A DNA stretch of 17,304 bases, taken from NCBI RefSeq assembly GCF_000716445.1, contig NZ_JNWK01000097.1, positions 1-17,304 of the forward strand. The letters are read 5' to 3'. This document shows positions 1 to 6,659 of this stretch, piece by piece. Position 1 is the first letter of the stretch. Each line of letters starts with the position of its first letter. Both the position numbers and the translations under genes were made by a program. The stretch is from Streptomyces wedmorensis. Its GTDB lineage: Bacteria > Actinomycetota > Actinomycetes > Streptomycetales > Streptomycetaceae. The notes under the pieces are model-generated. The model searched no databases. It saw nothing but the letters and a program-made list of their open reading frames with translations, and was not told the DNA's origin.

Positions 1-27
1 TTGCCGGGCCCAGGCTTCCGCGCCTGA

Positions 28-64
28 ACCCGCACCGGCTGTGCGACGCCGTATCGGTGCGGGT
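28..64. terminator. Inverted repeat, possible terminator
   Basis: ACCCGCACCG (28-37) and CGGTGCGGGT (55-64) are perfect reverse complements (10 pairs) around a 17-base loop. There is no T tract on either strand. It could end transcription of a gene outside the window or of the tyrA transcript; the direction cannot be decided here. Confidence 0.3.
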
Positions 65-104
65 CCGGGCACAAGGGGCGGAGGCGCCGCCAAGCGCGCC
101 GTCC

Positions 105-148
105 CGTGTGCCCACCCGTCCCGCCCCAGCGGGACGATCGCCCACACG
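105..148 (-). repeat. 44-base palindromic repeat (left copy)
   Basis: Read on the minus strand, the unit has a 6-base outer arm (CGTGTG...CACACG), a conserved 6-by-6 internal loop (GGCGAT opposite GGTGGG), an 8-base inner stem (CGTCCCGC...GCGGGACG) and a TGGG tip. The same architecture occurs in opposite orientation at 17249-17292. The differences within the stems of the two copies are compensated, so the fold appears to be preserved. It is probably a short interspersed repeat family; I do not know an established name for it. Confidence 0.7.
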
Positions 149-205
149 GCGGTGCGGCGGGCGGGCGCGCAGAGCCGCGCGAGGGCCCGGGACGCGCGGG
201 CGCGG

Positions 206-234
206 GGTGGGCACCGCCCCGGATCGCCCACACG
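206..234 (-). repeat. Shortened copy of the palindromic repeat
   Basis: On the minus strand this reads like the repeat at 105-148 but lacks about ten bases of the inner hairpin. The outer arms GTGGGC (207-212) and GCCCAC (226-231) still pair. It looks like a deletion derivative of the same family. Confidence 0.5.
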
Positions 235-267
235 GAGGCCGGTGGGGGCGCGGGGATGCGGCGGGGG

Positions 268-1356
268 TCAGGTGGTGCGGAGGGACCAGCCGTGGTCCTG
301 GAGGGCGGTGGAGAGGGTGGCGGCGGCGGAAGGCTCGACCATGAGTTGGACGAGCCCCGCCTGCTGCCCCGTCGCGTGCTCGATGCGGACGTCCTCGATG
401 TTGACCCCCGCCCGTCCCGCGTCGGCGAAGATGCGGGCGAGTTCGCCCGGCTGGTCGCTGATGAGGACGGCGACGGTCTCGTAGACGGTGGGAGCGGCGC
501 CGTGCTTGCCGGGGACGCGGGCGCGCCCGGCGTTCCCACGGCGCAGGACGTCCTCGACGCCCGCGACACCGTCCCGGCGCTTGTCCTCGTCGGCGGACTG
601 GAGGGAGCGCAGGGCGCGGACGGTCTCGTCGAGGTCGGCTGCGACGCCGGAGAGGACGTCGGCGACGGGGCCGGGGTTGGCGGAGAGGATGTCGATCCAC
701 ATGCGCGGGTCGGAGGCGGCGATCCGGGTGACGTCCCGGATGCCCTGCCCGCAGAGGCGTACGGCCGACTCGTCGGCCTCCTCGAGGCGCGCGGCGACCA
801 TGGACGACACGAGCTGGGGGGTGTGGGAGACGAGGGCGACCGCGCGGTCGTGGGCGTCGGCGTCCATGACGACGGGGACGGCCCGGCAGAGGGCGACGAG
901 TTCGAGGGCGAGGTTGAGGACCTCGGTGTCGGTGTCCCGGGTGGGGGTGAGGACCCAGGGCCGGCCCTCGAAGAGGTCGGGGGTGGCCGCGAGGGGGCCG
1001 GAGCGCTCCTTGCCGGACATGGGGTGCGTACCGATGTAGGCGGTGAGGTCGAGGCCCAGCGCCTCCAGCTCCCGCTTCGGCCCGCCCTTGACGCTGGCCA
1101 CGTCGAGGTAGCCGCGGGCGAGTCCGGCGGTCATGGCCTCGGCGAGGGTGGCTGCGACGTGCGCGGGGGGTACGGCGACGATGGCCAGGTCGACGGGGCC
1201 CTCGGGTGCCTCGTCGGTGCCCGCGCCGAGCGCCGCGGCGGTGCTGGCGCGGGCGGGGTCGTGGTCGCGGAGGTGGACGGTGACGCCCCGGCCCGCGAGG
1301 GCGATGGCGGCGGAGGTGCCGATCAGTCCGGTGCCGATGACGAGCGCTGTTCTCAC
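268..1356 (-). CDS. tyrA: Prephenate dehydrogenase with C-terminal ACT domain
   Basis: Converts prephenate to 4-hydroxyphenylpyruvate by NAD(P)-dependent oxidative decarboxylation, in tyrosine synthesis (cytoplasm). The 362-residue protein starts with a Rossmann motif (GTGLIG, residues 8-13). It has HPMSGKERSG (111-120) and DRAVALVSHTPQL (170-182), typical of prephenate dehydrogenases, and an ACT-type regulatory domain at about 293-360, where feedback by an aromatic amino acid would be expected. The start is GTG and overlaps the stop of the upstream chorismate mutase gene in the sequence GTGA, so the two are probably translationally coupled. The mutase makes prephenate, the substrate of this enzyme, which supports the call. 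Length is normal for the ACT-containing form. The exact cofactor and the ACT ligand cannot be read from the sequence. Confidence 0.95.
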   Translation of the reverse strand: MRTALVIGTGLIGTSAAIALAGRGVTVHLRDHDPARASTAAALGAGTDEAPEGPVDLAIVAVPPAHVAATLAEAMTAGLARGYLDVASVKGGPKRELEALGLDLTAYIGTHPMSGKERSGPLAATPDLFEGRPWVLTPTRDTDTEVLNLALELVALCRAVPVVMDADAHDRAVALVSHTPQLVSSMVAARLEEADESAVRLCGQGIRDVTRIAASDPRMWIDILSANPGPVADVLSGVAADLDETVRALRSLQSADEDKRRDGVAGVEDVLRRGNAGRARVPGKHGAAPTVYETVAVLISDQPGELARIFADAGRAGVNIEDVRIEHATGQQAGLVQLMVEPSAAATLSTALQDHGWSLRTT

Positions 1357-1715
1357 TGGGCGATGTCCTTGCGCAGGGCGGCCGCGGCGCCGAGGTAGAC
1401 GTGCGCGATCGCGGACTTGGGCAGTTCGGTCTCGACGTGGGCGAGGAGCCGTACGACCCTCGGCATCGCCCCCTCGATGTCGAGCTCCTGTGCGCAGATC
1501 AGGGGGACGTCGACGATCCCGACGTGGCGGGCCGCGGCGGCGGGGAAGTCGCTGTGGAGGTCGGGCGTGGCCGTGAACCAGATGCTGATGAGGTCGTCGT
1601 GGGTGAGCCCGTTGCGCGTGAGGACGGCGGTGAGCAGCTCCTCGACCTGCTCGCGCATGTGTCCGGCCTCGTCCCGTTCCAGCTGGACGGCTCCTCGGAC
1701 CGCTCGTACCGCCAC
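1353..1715 (-). CDS. aroH: Chorismate mutase, AroH type
   Basis: Rearranges chorismate to prephenate, the first committed step to tyrosine and phenylalanine. The 120-residue protein resembles the monofunctional Bacillus subtilis AroH fold rather than the all-helical AroQ type: the stretch FTATPDLHSDFPA (48-60) is characteristic. Counterparts of the B. subtilis active-site residues are present: Arg7, Cys74, Glu77, Arg89 and Tyr107. I chose the GTG at 1715 because AAGGAG lies six bases upstream; an in-frame TTG at 1739 would add eight residues but lacks a good ribosome binding site. The gene is first of a two-gene operon with tyrA and overlaps it by 4 bases. An upstream -10-like TAGGCT is listed separately. 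Confidence 0.93.
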   Translation of the reverse strand: MAVRAVRGAVQLERDEAGHMREQVEELLTAVLTRNGLTHDDLISIWFTATPDLHSDFPAAAARHVGIVDVPLICAQELDIEGAMPRVVRLLAHVETELPKSAIAHVYLGAAAALRKDIAQ

Positions 1716-1750
1716 GTCGTGCTCCTTCGCCTGCGTCAAGTGCTCCGTTC

Positions 1751-1756
1751 AGCCTA
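1751..1756 (-). promoter_or_regulatory. Candidate -10 element upstream of aroH
   Basis: The minus strand reads TAGGCT about 35 bases before the GTG start, matching the TAnnnT form of principal-sigma -10 elements in Streptomyces. I see no convincing -35 at 17-18 bases, so this rests on the -10 and its position alone. Confidence 0.35.
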
Positions 1757-1785
1757 GTCAGCGGTGGGGTGGGCGCGTCGCGGCG

Positions 1786-1840
1786 CCCGCCTTCCGAGAC
1801 GGACCGGGCCGGACCGGGGCGGACCGGCCCGGGAGGCGGG
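1786..1840 (-). terminator. Hairpin between the YidB-family gene and aroH
   Basis: A 9-base perfect stem, CCGGGCCGG (1804-1812) with CCGGCCCGG (1824-1832), closes an 11-base loop. Outer arms CCCGCCT (1786-1792) and AGGCGGG (1834-1840) can extend it. It begins 17 bases after the stop of the upstream minus-strand gene. There is no T run, which is usual for Streptomyces terminators. It separates that gene from aroH-tyrA. Confidence 0.6.
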
Positions 1841-1856
1841 TGTCGGCGGCGGCCGG

Positions 1857-2300
1857 TCAGAGCTGCTGTCGGCGGATGATGCCCTCCAGGGAGCCGCCTT
1901 CGGGGAGCGAGCCGTCGGGGGTGAGTTCGTCGACGGCCTGCGGGAGCGAGCGGGCGATCTCGTCGGCGGCCTCCTGCGGGCTGACGCCGGCCTCCGCCGC
2001 GGCTTTCCGGAGGGTGTCGTCGGGCAGGGCCTCGGCGATCTGGGCGCCGCTGACGGGCTGGTTCTTGCCGGTGCCGACCCAGGACTGGGTCTGGTCGGCG
2101 AGGCCGGACCTGGTCAGCATGTCGAGGAGGCCGCCGAGGGGGTTCGACCCGTTTCCGCCGTTTCCGCCGGCACCGCCGCTTCCGCCGCCCGCGAGGGCCG
2201 CGAGCAGGGAGCCGAGGAGGCCGCCGGCACCGCCGGCGCCGCTCTGTCCGCCACCTCCGAGGAGGCCGCCGAGGAGACTGCCGAGGTCGTTTCCCGCCAT
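1857..2300 (-). CDS. YidB-family (DUF937-like) protein
   Basis: The 147-residue protein begins MAGNDLGSLLGGLLGGG, followed by a low-complexity Gly/Leu/Ser stretch to about residue 55. A helical C-terminal half then contains NPLGGLLDML, SWVGTGKNQPVSGAQIAEAL and GVSPQEAADEIARSLPQAVDEL. This pattern (glycine-rich head, then a 'W-GTG-N-P-V' segment and two helices) is that of the YidB/DUF937 family, whose biochemical role is not established. ATG at 2300 was chosen because GGAAGG lies about ten bases upstream and the extension towards 2402 has no family resemblance. It is transcribed divergently from the DUF952 gene and followed by a hairpin, so it is probably monocistronic. I see no signal peptide or transmembrane segment. 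Confidence 0.8.
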   Translation of the reverse strand: MAGNDLGSLLGGLLGGGGQSGAGGAGGLLGSLLAALAGGGSGGAGGNGGNGSNPLGGLLDMLTRSGLADQTQSWVGTGKNQPVSGAQIAEALPDDTLRKAAAEAGVSPQEAADEIARSLPQAVDELTPDGSLPEGGSLEGIIRRQQL

Positions 2301-2366
2301 GGTCGTTCTGCCTTCCGTCCGGTACGGAACACGCCCAATCTCACCTGAACCGTGATGTTCCGCCAC

Positions 2367-2382
2367 TCGGTGTACACACCGA
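2367..2382. promoter_or_regulatory. Palindrome in a divergent intergenic region, candidate operator
   Basis: TCGGTGT and ACACCGA are perfect 7-base half sites separated by two bases. They lie in the 202-base gap between the YidB-family start (2300) and the DUF952 start (2503). A second perfect inverted repeat, CACGGCGC (2400-2407) with GCGCCGTG (2416-2423), follows. Size and position suit a dimeric regulator controlling one or both divergent genes, but no regulator gene is adjacent. Confidence 0.4.
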
Positions 2383-2502
2383 CGAGGACGCCGGCCCGGC
2401 ACGGCGCGGACGGCAGCGCCGTGGACACCCGGACACCCGGTCGCGCCGCACCCCCGGGATGGCGCGCGGCGGCCGGGAGCGGCCGCGCGGTAGAAAGGTC
2501 GG

Positions 2503-2847
2503 ATGCTCCTGCACGTCGTACCGCTGGCCGACTGGTCCGCCGCCCCCGAGGCACCCGATGCCCCCTACGCCCCGCCGTCGCTCGCCGCCGAGGGCTTCGT
2601 CCACTACTCCGCCGACGAGGCCGCGGCCCTGGCGATCGCCGACGCGCACTACCGGGACGTGCCCGGCCCGCTCCTGGTGCTCGTGATCGACGAGGCCGGT
2701 CTCGGCGGCGAGGTCCGCTGGGAGGGCTCGGGGGACGTGCTCTTCCCGCATGTGTACGGACCGGTCGAGCGGGCCGCGGTGACGTCGGTCCTCGAGGTGC
2801 GGCGGGACGCGGACGGCCGTGCGAGGGAGCTCGTCGCCCGGGCGTAG
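2503..2847 (+). CDS. DUF952 family protein
   Basis: A small 114-residue cytoplasmic protein with the hallmarks of the DUF952 family: MLLHVVPLADW at the start, EGFVHYS (30-36), a run of Ala-rich helix ending in HYRD, a hydrophobic strand LLVLVIDEAGL (57-67), and FPHVYGPVERAAV (81-93). The family fold is related to other small HxS/PHxYGP-containing proteins, but no reaction is firmly assigned. The ATG has AAAGG a few bases upstream. It is followed 47 bases later by the Rieske gene on the same strand; the gap contains a hairpin against the Rieske start, so shared transcription is possible but not shown. No signal peptide is seen. Confidence 0.82.
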   Translation: MLLHVVPLADWSAAPEAPDAPYAPPSLAAEGFVHYSADEAAALAIADAHYRDVPGPLLVLVIDEAGLGGEVRWEGSGDVLFPHVYGPVERAAVTSVLEVRRDADGRARELVARA

Positions 2848-2876
2848 GCGTGTTGCGGGCCACGGCACCGGCCCGG

Positions 2877-2893
2877 CGGGCCAAGCTGGCCCG
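2877..2893 (+). promoter_or_regulatory. Hairpin abutting the start codon of the Rieske gene
   Basis: CGGGCCA (2877-2883) and TGGCCCG (2887-2893) form a perfect 7-base stem with a 3-base loop, ending one base before the ATG at 2895. There is no Shine-Dalgarno sequence in the usual place. In an mRNA this hairpin would sit in the ribosome landing site; alternatively it could act as a DNA-level operator or a weak terminator. Confidence 0.45.
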
Positions 2894-2894
2894 T

Positions 2895-3380
2895 ATGACT
2901 TCACACGCGACGAAACGCCGTACCGTCCTGCTCGCCGCCGCGGCCCTGACGACGAGCTGCGGCTCGGACGACGGGGACGGGAGCGACGGCGGTACGGACA
3001 CGCGTACCGACGCCCCGGCCACGCCGTCCGAGCCTGCCGCCACCGGCACCACCCCCTCCGAACCGGCCGGCACGACCTCGCCGGGCGGGGACGGCACGGC
3101 GCTGGCCAAGACCTCGGAGATCCCGGTCGGCGGGGGCAAGGTCTTCGCCGCGAAGAAGGTCGTGGTCACCCAGCCCGAGACCGGTGAGTTCAAGGCGTTC
3201 TCCGCGGTCTGCACCCATCAGGGCTGCCTCGTGAACAAGGTCGCGAACGGCACCATCGACTGCCCCTGCCACGGCTCCAAGTACCGCATCGCCGACGGCT
3301 CGGTGGCGGCGGGACCGGCTCCCCGCCCGCTCCCGGCCGAGCAGATCACCGTCTCGGGCGACACGATCACCCTCGCGTAA
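2895..3380 (+). CDS. Rieske [2Fe-2S] domain protein, probable exported lipoprotein
   Basis: The 161-residue protein carries an N-terminal export signal (KRRTVLLAAAALTTSCG), with a twin-arginine-like pair at residues 8-9 and a possible lipid-attachment Cys22. The lipobox is imperfect (Thr at -3). A Ser/Thr/Pro/Asp-rich linker covers about 23-68. The Rieske domain follows: CTHQGC (106-111) and CPCHGS (123-128). By analogy with known Rieske proteins, Cys106, His108, Cys123 and His126 hold the cluster and Cys111-Cys125 form the disulfide. It would sit outside the membrane as an electron carrier, but the partner is unknown: no oxygenase, reductase or cytochrome gene is nearby. ATG at 2895 is chosen because it places the signal peptide at the N terminus; the frame is open far upstream without sense. 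The next gene begins 10 bases after the stop. Confidence 0.9.
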   Translation: MTSHATKRRTVLLAAAALTTSCGSDDGDGSDGGTDTRTDAPATPSEPAATGTTPSEPAGTTSPGGDGTALAKTSEIPVGGGKVFAAKKVVVTQPETGEFKAFSAVCTHQGCLVNKVANGTIDCPCHGSKYRIADGSVAAGPAPRPLPAEQITVSGDTITLA

Positions 3381-3390
3381 CCTGCCGGGC

Positions 3391-4080
3391 ATGACTCCGG
3401 ACGACCTGGTGCGCGAGCACACGATCTATTCCTGCGTGATGGGCTCGCGCGCCTTCGGCCTCGCGACCGAGGGCAGCGACACGGACGTCCGGGGCGTCTA
3501 CCTCGCCCCGACGCCGCTCTTCTGGCAGTTCGACAAGCCTCCCGCCCATGTGGAGGGGCCTGCCGAGGAGCAGTTCAGCTGGGAGCTGGAACGCTTCTGC
3601 GAACTCGCCCTGCGCAACAACCCGAACGTCCTGGAGTGCCTCCACTCCCCCGTCGTCGAGCACGTCGACGACCTCGGCCGCGAGCTCCTCTCGCTGCGCG
3701 CCGCCTTCCTCTCCCGCCGGGCCCACCAGACGTTCGTCCGGTACGCGGGCGGCCAGCGCCGCAAGCTCGACGCGGACGTCCGGCAGTACGGCCGTCCCCG
3801 CTGGAAGCACGCCATGCACCTGCTCCGGCTCCTGACCAGCTGCCGCGACCTCCTGCGCACCGGTGAACTCCGCATCGACGTCGGCGGGGAACGGGACCGG
3901 CTCCTCGCGGTCAAGCGCGGCGAGATCGCGTGGCCCGAGGTCGAGTCCTGGATGAACCGCCTCCAGGACGAGGCCGACCGCGCCCACGACACGACCCCCC
4001 TCCCGGACGCCCCCGACCACGCGCGCGTGCAGGACTTCCTGATCCGCGCGCGCCGGGCCTCGGCCCTCGACGCGCTCTGA
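3391..4080 (+). CDS. PF10127-type (YcgL/RlaP-like) nucleotidyltransferase
   Basis: A 229-residue polymerase-beta-superfamily nucleotidyltransferase. The signature is GSRAFG (18-23), then GSDTDVRGVYL, in which Asp30 and Asp32 are the expected metal ligands. Glu60, before FSWELERF, is a candidate third carboxylate. LLRNNPNVLE-like helix and 'LHSP' segments (about 74-87) and a basic helical C-terminal half follow. The family transfers nucleotides to an unknown acceptor; its RlaP branch was named for association with RNA ligases in predicted RNA-repair loci. No ligase is present here. The gene starts 10 bases after the Rieske stop with no clear ribosome binding site, suggesting coupling. It converges on a second member of the same family at 4138-4890, to which it aligns through the active site and the following helices. 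Confidence 0.85.
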   Translation: MTPDDLVREHTIYSCVMGSRAFGLATEGSDTDVRGVYLAPTPLFWQFDKPPAHVEGPAEEQFSWELERFCELALRNNPNVLECLHSPVVEHVDDLGRELLSLRAAFLSRRAHQTFVRYAGGQRRKLDADVRQYGRPRWKHAMHLLRLLTSCRDLLRTGELRIDVGGERDRLLAVKRGEIAWPEVESWMNRLQDEADRAHDTTPLPDAPDHARVQDFLIRARRASALDAL

Positions 4081-4082
4081 AG

Positions 4083-4132
4083 GTCTCCGTCGATCAGGCC
4101 CGGCCCGCGACGCCCTGCCCGATCGACGAGAC
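4083..4132. terminator. Bidirectional hairpin between convergent nucleotidyltransferase genes
   Basis: GTCTC plus GTCGATC (4083-4095, with one bulged C at 4088) pair with GATCGAC plus GAGAC (4121-4132). A further GGC/GCC lies inside after one mismatch. The hairpin fills most of the 57-base gap between the two stops and would act on both convergent transcripts. No T tracts. Confidence 0.65.
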
Positions 4133-4137
4133 GCCCC

Positions 4138-4890
4138 CTAGGCCTTCAGCCGCGCCCGTACGACCAGATCGTGCAGCGCGTCGTGGACGCGTACCGACTC
4201 CGGGAGCTCCGAGGAGGCCTGGGCCTCGTCCAGGACCGCGTGCAGGGCCTGCGTCTCGGCCCGTACGTCCTCGACGACCACCTCCGCGCGCCCGTGCTCG
4301 GCCGCCGTCTTCGCCACGACGAGGTCCGGCAGCCGGGCGGGCGCCTCGGGCACCTCGCCGACCAGGGTCGGCAGGTGGGCCTGCACCTCGGCCGAACGCA
4401 TCAGGTGGATGCCGGTGAGCAGCGCCCGGTAGGTGTACAGCAGCGGCTTGAGCTCTCCGCTGCTCTCGAAGAGCCGCCACTGCGTCCCCGCGAAGCCGCG
4501 GTAGTGGTGCGCGTGGTGACGGGTGAGCAGGTCGGGCACGAGGGAGACCATCTCCGCGTGGGTGTCCGTGGTGTGGGCCACGAGCGGCGAGGTGAGCTGC
4601 TCCAGGACGTAGCCGTTGCGGCGCAACATCAGCCGGGCGAACTTCCGCAGGTCGTGGGTGACGAGGTCCATCTCGACGCCGTCCCGGTCCCACATCCGGC
4701 TGCGGGTCTCCTCCGGCTCGCGCAGGCCTATGAGGGCGTCCACCGGGAGGAGGTGCGCGCCGCGCAGGTCCACGTCCGAGTCGCGGGACGGGAATCCGTA
4801 CAGGTGTGCGCCGGAGACGGTGGCGAAGAGCAGCGGGTCGGGCTGTTCCGCGACGACGGCGGAGAGGTCCAGGTCAAGGGTGAGCGTCAT
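4138..4890 (-). CDS. PF10127-type nucleotidyltransferase, last gene of the NAD/ADP-ribose operon
   Basis: A 250-residue polymerase-beta-superfamily protein. SGAHLYG (26-32) and RDSDVDLRGAHLL give the G-S/G motif and the metal-binding pair Asp39 and Asp41. Asp75 (VEMDLVTHDL) is the likely third acid. Then come LRRNGYVLEQLTSPLV (89-104), a His-rich segment HHAHHY and a helical C terminus. It is a paralogue of the convergent gene at 3391-4080. It begins 3 bases after the ADP-ribosylglycohydrolase stop, so it is probably coupled to that gene and co-transcribed with the NAD salvage genes. The acceptor substrate is unknown; transfer of a nucleotide to RNA, a protein or a small molecule are all open. 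I base the family call on the motif layout, not on a search. Confidence 0.85.
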   Translation of the reverse strand: MTLTLDLDLSAVVAEQPDPLLFATVSGAHLYGFPSRDSDVDLRGAHLLPVDALIGLREPEETRSRMWDRDGVEMDLVTHDLRKFARLMLRRNGYVLEQLTSPLVAHTTDTHAEMVSLVPDLLTRHHAHHYRGFAGTQWRLFESSGELKPLLYTYRALLTGIHLMRSAEVQAHLPTLVGEVPEAPARLPDLVVAKTAAEHGRAEVVVEDVRAETQALHAVLDEAQASSELPESVRVHDALHDLVVRARLKA

Positions 4891-4893
4891 GGA

Positions 4894-5925
4894 TCAAGCG
4901 TCCCAGAGCGCGCCGAAGGTCAGCAGGTCGCTGCGGTACTCGACGCTCTCCGCCCACTCCTTCGGCCACGCGTCGGCACCGAGGTGGGCGCCGGCGAAGG
5001 CGCCCGCGAGGGCGGCGATCGAGTCGGAGTCGCCGCGGGTGCAGGCGGCGCGGCGGAGGGCGGTGAGGGGCTCGTCGGGGAAGAGCAGGAAGCAGAGGAG
5101 GCCGGTCGCGAGGGCCTCTTCGGCGATCCAGCCGTCCCCGGTGTACTCGCAGGGGTCGAGTTCCGGGTCGGCCGTGCGCTGGACGGCGTCGAGGCGCTCC
5201 AGGACGGCCAGGCACTCGTCCCAGCCGCGCTGGACGAAGGCGAGGGCGCTGGGGTCCTGGGAGCGGGTCCACAGGTCGCCGAGCCAGTTCTCGTGGTAGC
5301 GGGAGCGGTTCTCGTACGCGTACGAGCGCAGCTGTCCGACGAGGCCGGCCGGGTCCACGCCCTGGGCGAGGAGGTACACGGCGCGGGCGGTGAGGTCGGA
5401 GGCGGCGAGGGCGGTGGGGTGACCGTGGGTCAGGGCGGCCTGGAGCTGCGCGGCGCCCGCGCGCTGCTCCTCGCTCAGGCCGGGGACGAGGCCGATGGGG
5501 GTGACGCGCATGTTGGCGCCACAGCCCTTGGAGTGGATCTGGCTGGCGTCCTGCCAGGGCCGGTCGCCGTCGAGGAGCCCGCACGCACGGAGGCAGGTGT
5601 TGCCGGGGGCCCGGTTGTTCTCCGGGGAGTGGTACCAGTCGACGAACTCGGCGCGAACGGGCCTGGCGAGCCGCCCCGGAGCGAGTACGCCCCGGTCCAT
5701 GGCTGTACGGATGCCGCGGGCGAAGGCGAGAGTCATCTGGGTGTCGTCGGTGACGTACGCCTTGCGGTTTCTGATGGGCAGCGCCATCTCCCGCCAGGGT
5801 CCGACCTTGGCGAGGATCGACGGCACGTCGTTGAACTCGGTCGGGAATCCCAGCGCGTCGCCGAGCGCGAGCCCGATCAGGGAGCCGGTCGCGGCCTGCT
5901 TGGTGGCGGTGCGTGCGAGGTTCAT
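4894..5925 (-). CDS. ADP-ribosylglycohydrolase family protein (DraG/ARH type)
   Basis: Removes ADP-ribose from modified proteins, nucleic acids or small ADP-ribosides, using two divalent metals. The 343-residue protein has the family blocks in order: GLALGDALGFPTEF (18-31), YVTDDTQM with metal ligands Thr59, Asp60 and Asp61, a GCGANMRVTPIGL segment (134-146), and the C-terminal RGDSDSIAALAGAFAGA with Asp299 and Asp301. All expected metal residues are present, so it should be active. Length fits the family. The ATG overlaps the upstream Nudix stop (ATGA), and AAGGA lies nine bases upstream. In this operon a product of ADP-ribose could be handled by the Nudix enzyme next door. The true substrate cannot be inferred; no ADP-ribosyltransferase gene is in the window. 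Confidence 0.93.
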   Translation of the reverse strand: MNLARTATKQAATGSLIGLALGDALGFPTEFNDVPSILAKVGPWREMALPIRNRKAYVTDDTQMTLAFARGIRTAMDRGVLAPGRLARPVRAEFVDWYHSPENNRAPGNTCLRACGLLDGDRPWQDASQIHSKGCGANMRVTPIGLVPGLSEEQRAGAAQLQAALTHGHPTALAASDLTARAVYLLAQGVDPAGLVGQLRSYAYENRSRYHENWLGDLWTRSQDPSALAFVQRGWDECLAVLERLDAVQRTADPELDPCEYTGDGWIAEEALATGLLCFLLFPDEPLTALRRAACTRGDSDSIAALAGAFAGAHLGADAWPKEWAESVEYRSDLLTFGALWDA

Positions 5926-6659
5926 GCGGGGCGTCCTTCCGGTCGCAGGAGGGGCGGGTGGAGGGTGGTGGCCTCGCCCGCCCGGTAGAGGGCGGCCGGT
6001 TTCCCCCGGCCGCCGGTGAGGCGCGGCGGTCCTGCCACGGCCTGGACGAAGCCGGGCGTGGCGAGGACCTTGCGCCGGAAGTTGGGGCGGTCGAGTTCGA
6101 CGCCCCAGACCGTCTCGTAGACCTGCCGCAGCTCGCCGAGGGTGAACTCGGGCGGGCAGAAGGCGGTGGCGAGGCAGGTGTACTCCAGCTTGGCGCCGAC
6201 CCGGTCGTGGGCGTCGGCGAGGATCCGGTCGTGGTCGAAGGCGAGGGGCCCGTGCGTGCCGTACGGCAGCCAGCGCGCCTGCGCCGCGTCGCCGCCGCCG
6301 CGCGGTTCCGGCGGGTCCGGTACGAGGGCGGTGAAGGCCACGGAGACGACCCGCATCCTCGGGTCGCGGTCCGGTTCGCTGTAGGTGCGGAGCTGTTCGA
6401 GGTGGAGGTCGGCGACGGTGTCGCCGGAGAGTCCGGTCTCCTCGGCGAGTTCGCGGCGGGCGGCCTGCTCGGCGGACTCGCGGGGCAGCACGAAGCCGCC
6501 GGGCAGGGCCCAGGATCCGGCGTACGGCGACTCGCCGCGCTCGACGAGGAGGACGTGGAGGCGCTCCTCGCGGACGGTGAGGACGGCGAGGTCGACGGTG
6601 ACGGCGAACGGCTCGAAGGCGCGGGGGTCGTACCCCTCGGGCGGCTGGTGGGCGGTCAT
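5922..6659 (-). CDS. Nudix hydrolase with NrtR-like winged-helix C terminus
   Basis: The 245-residue protein has a complete Nudix box (Gly55, Glu61, then RELAEETGL at 69-77), so the catalytic glutamates are present. RDPRMRVVSVAFTALVP (99-115) resembles ADP-ribose-acting members. The C-terminal part (about 168-229: CPPEFTLGELRQVYETVWG, NFRRKVL and a GRGKPAALYR segment) matches the winged-helix domain of NrtR, the Nudix-derived repressor of NAD genes that senses ADP-ribose. It may therefore hydrolyse ADP-ribose, regulate the operon, or both. The ATG overlaps the nadR stop (ATGA) with GGAG six bases upstream. Its place between nadR and the glycohydrolase, and a palindrome over the pnuC promoter, fit a local regulator. 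Hydrolase-only is the main alternative. Confidence 0.88.
   Translation of the reverse strand: MTAHQPPEGYDPRAFEPFAVTVDLAVLTVREERLHVLLVERGESPYAGSWALPGGFVLPRESAEQAARRELAEETGLSGDTVADLHLEQLRTYSEPDRDPRMRVVSVAFTALVPDPPEPRGGGDAAQARWLPYGTHGPLAFDHDRILADAHDRVGAKLEYTCLATAFCPPEFTLGELRQVYETVWGVELDRPNFRRKVLATPGFVQAVAGPPRLTGGRGKPAALYRAGEATTLHPPLLRPEGRPA

Larger units (their letters stand above)
1..267. other. Intergenic region downstream of tyrA, rich in inverted repeats
   Basis: I find no credible gene here; the open frames are GC-driven shadows with no recognisable protein. The stretch holds an inverted repeat at 28-64, a 44-base palindromic repeat at 105-148 and a shortened relative at 206-234, each listed separately. 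It lies downstream of the tyrA stop, so these structures would sit in the 3' part of the tyrA transcript if transcription runs through. Confidence 0.6.

Noticed and set aside
28..64. tRNA-like fold suggested by a GGTGCGGGTCCGGG-type arm
   Set aside because: No acceptor stem, anticodon arm or GTTCGA T-loop; it is a simple hairpin.
106..1398. 430-codon plus-strand open frame antisense to tyrA and aroH
   Set aside because: Gly/Asp/Val-rich translation with no recognisable domain, produced by GC-rich third positions of the genuine minus-strand genes.
1716..1739. TTG at 1739 as the aroH start
   Set aside because: The AAGGAG ribosome binding site lies inside that extension and is correctly spaced for the GTG at 1715, which also gives the family's usual N terminus.
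4171..5988. 605-codon plus-strand open frame opposite the nucleotidyltransferase and glycohydrolase genes
   Set aside because: Low-complexity Gly/Val/Glu-rich translation with no family motifs. The minus-strand proteins have complete catalytic motifs.
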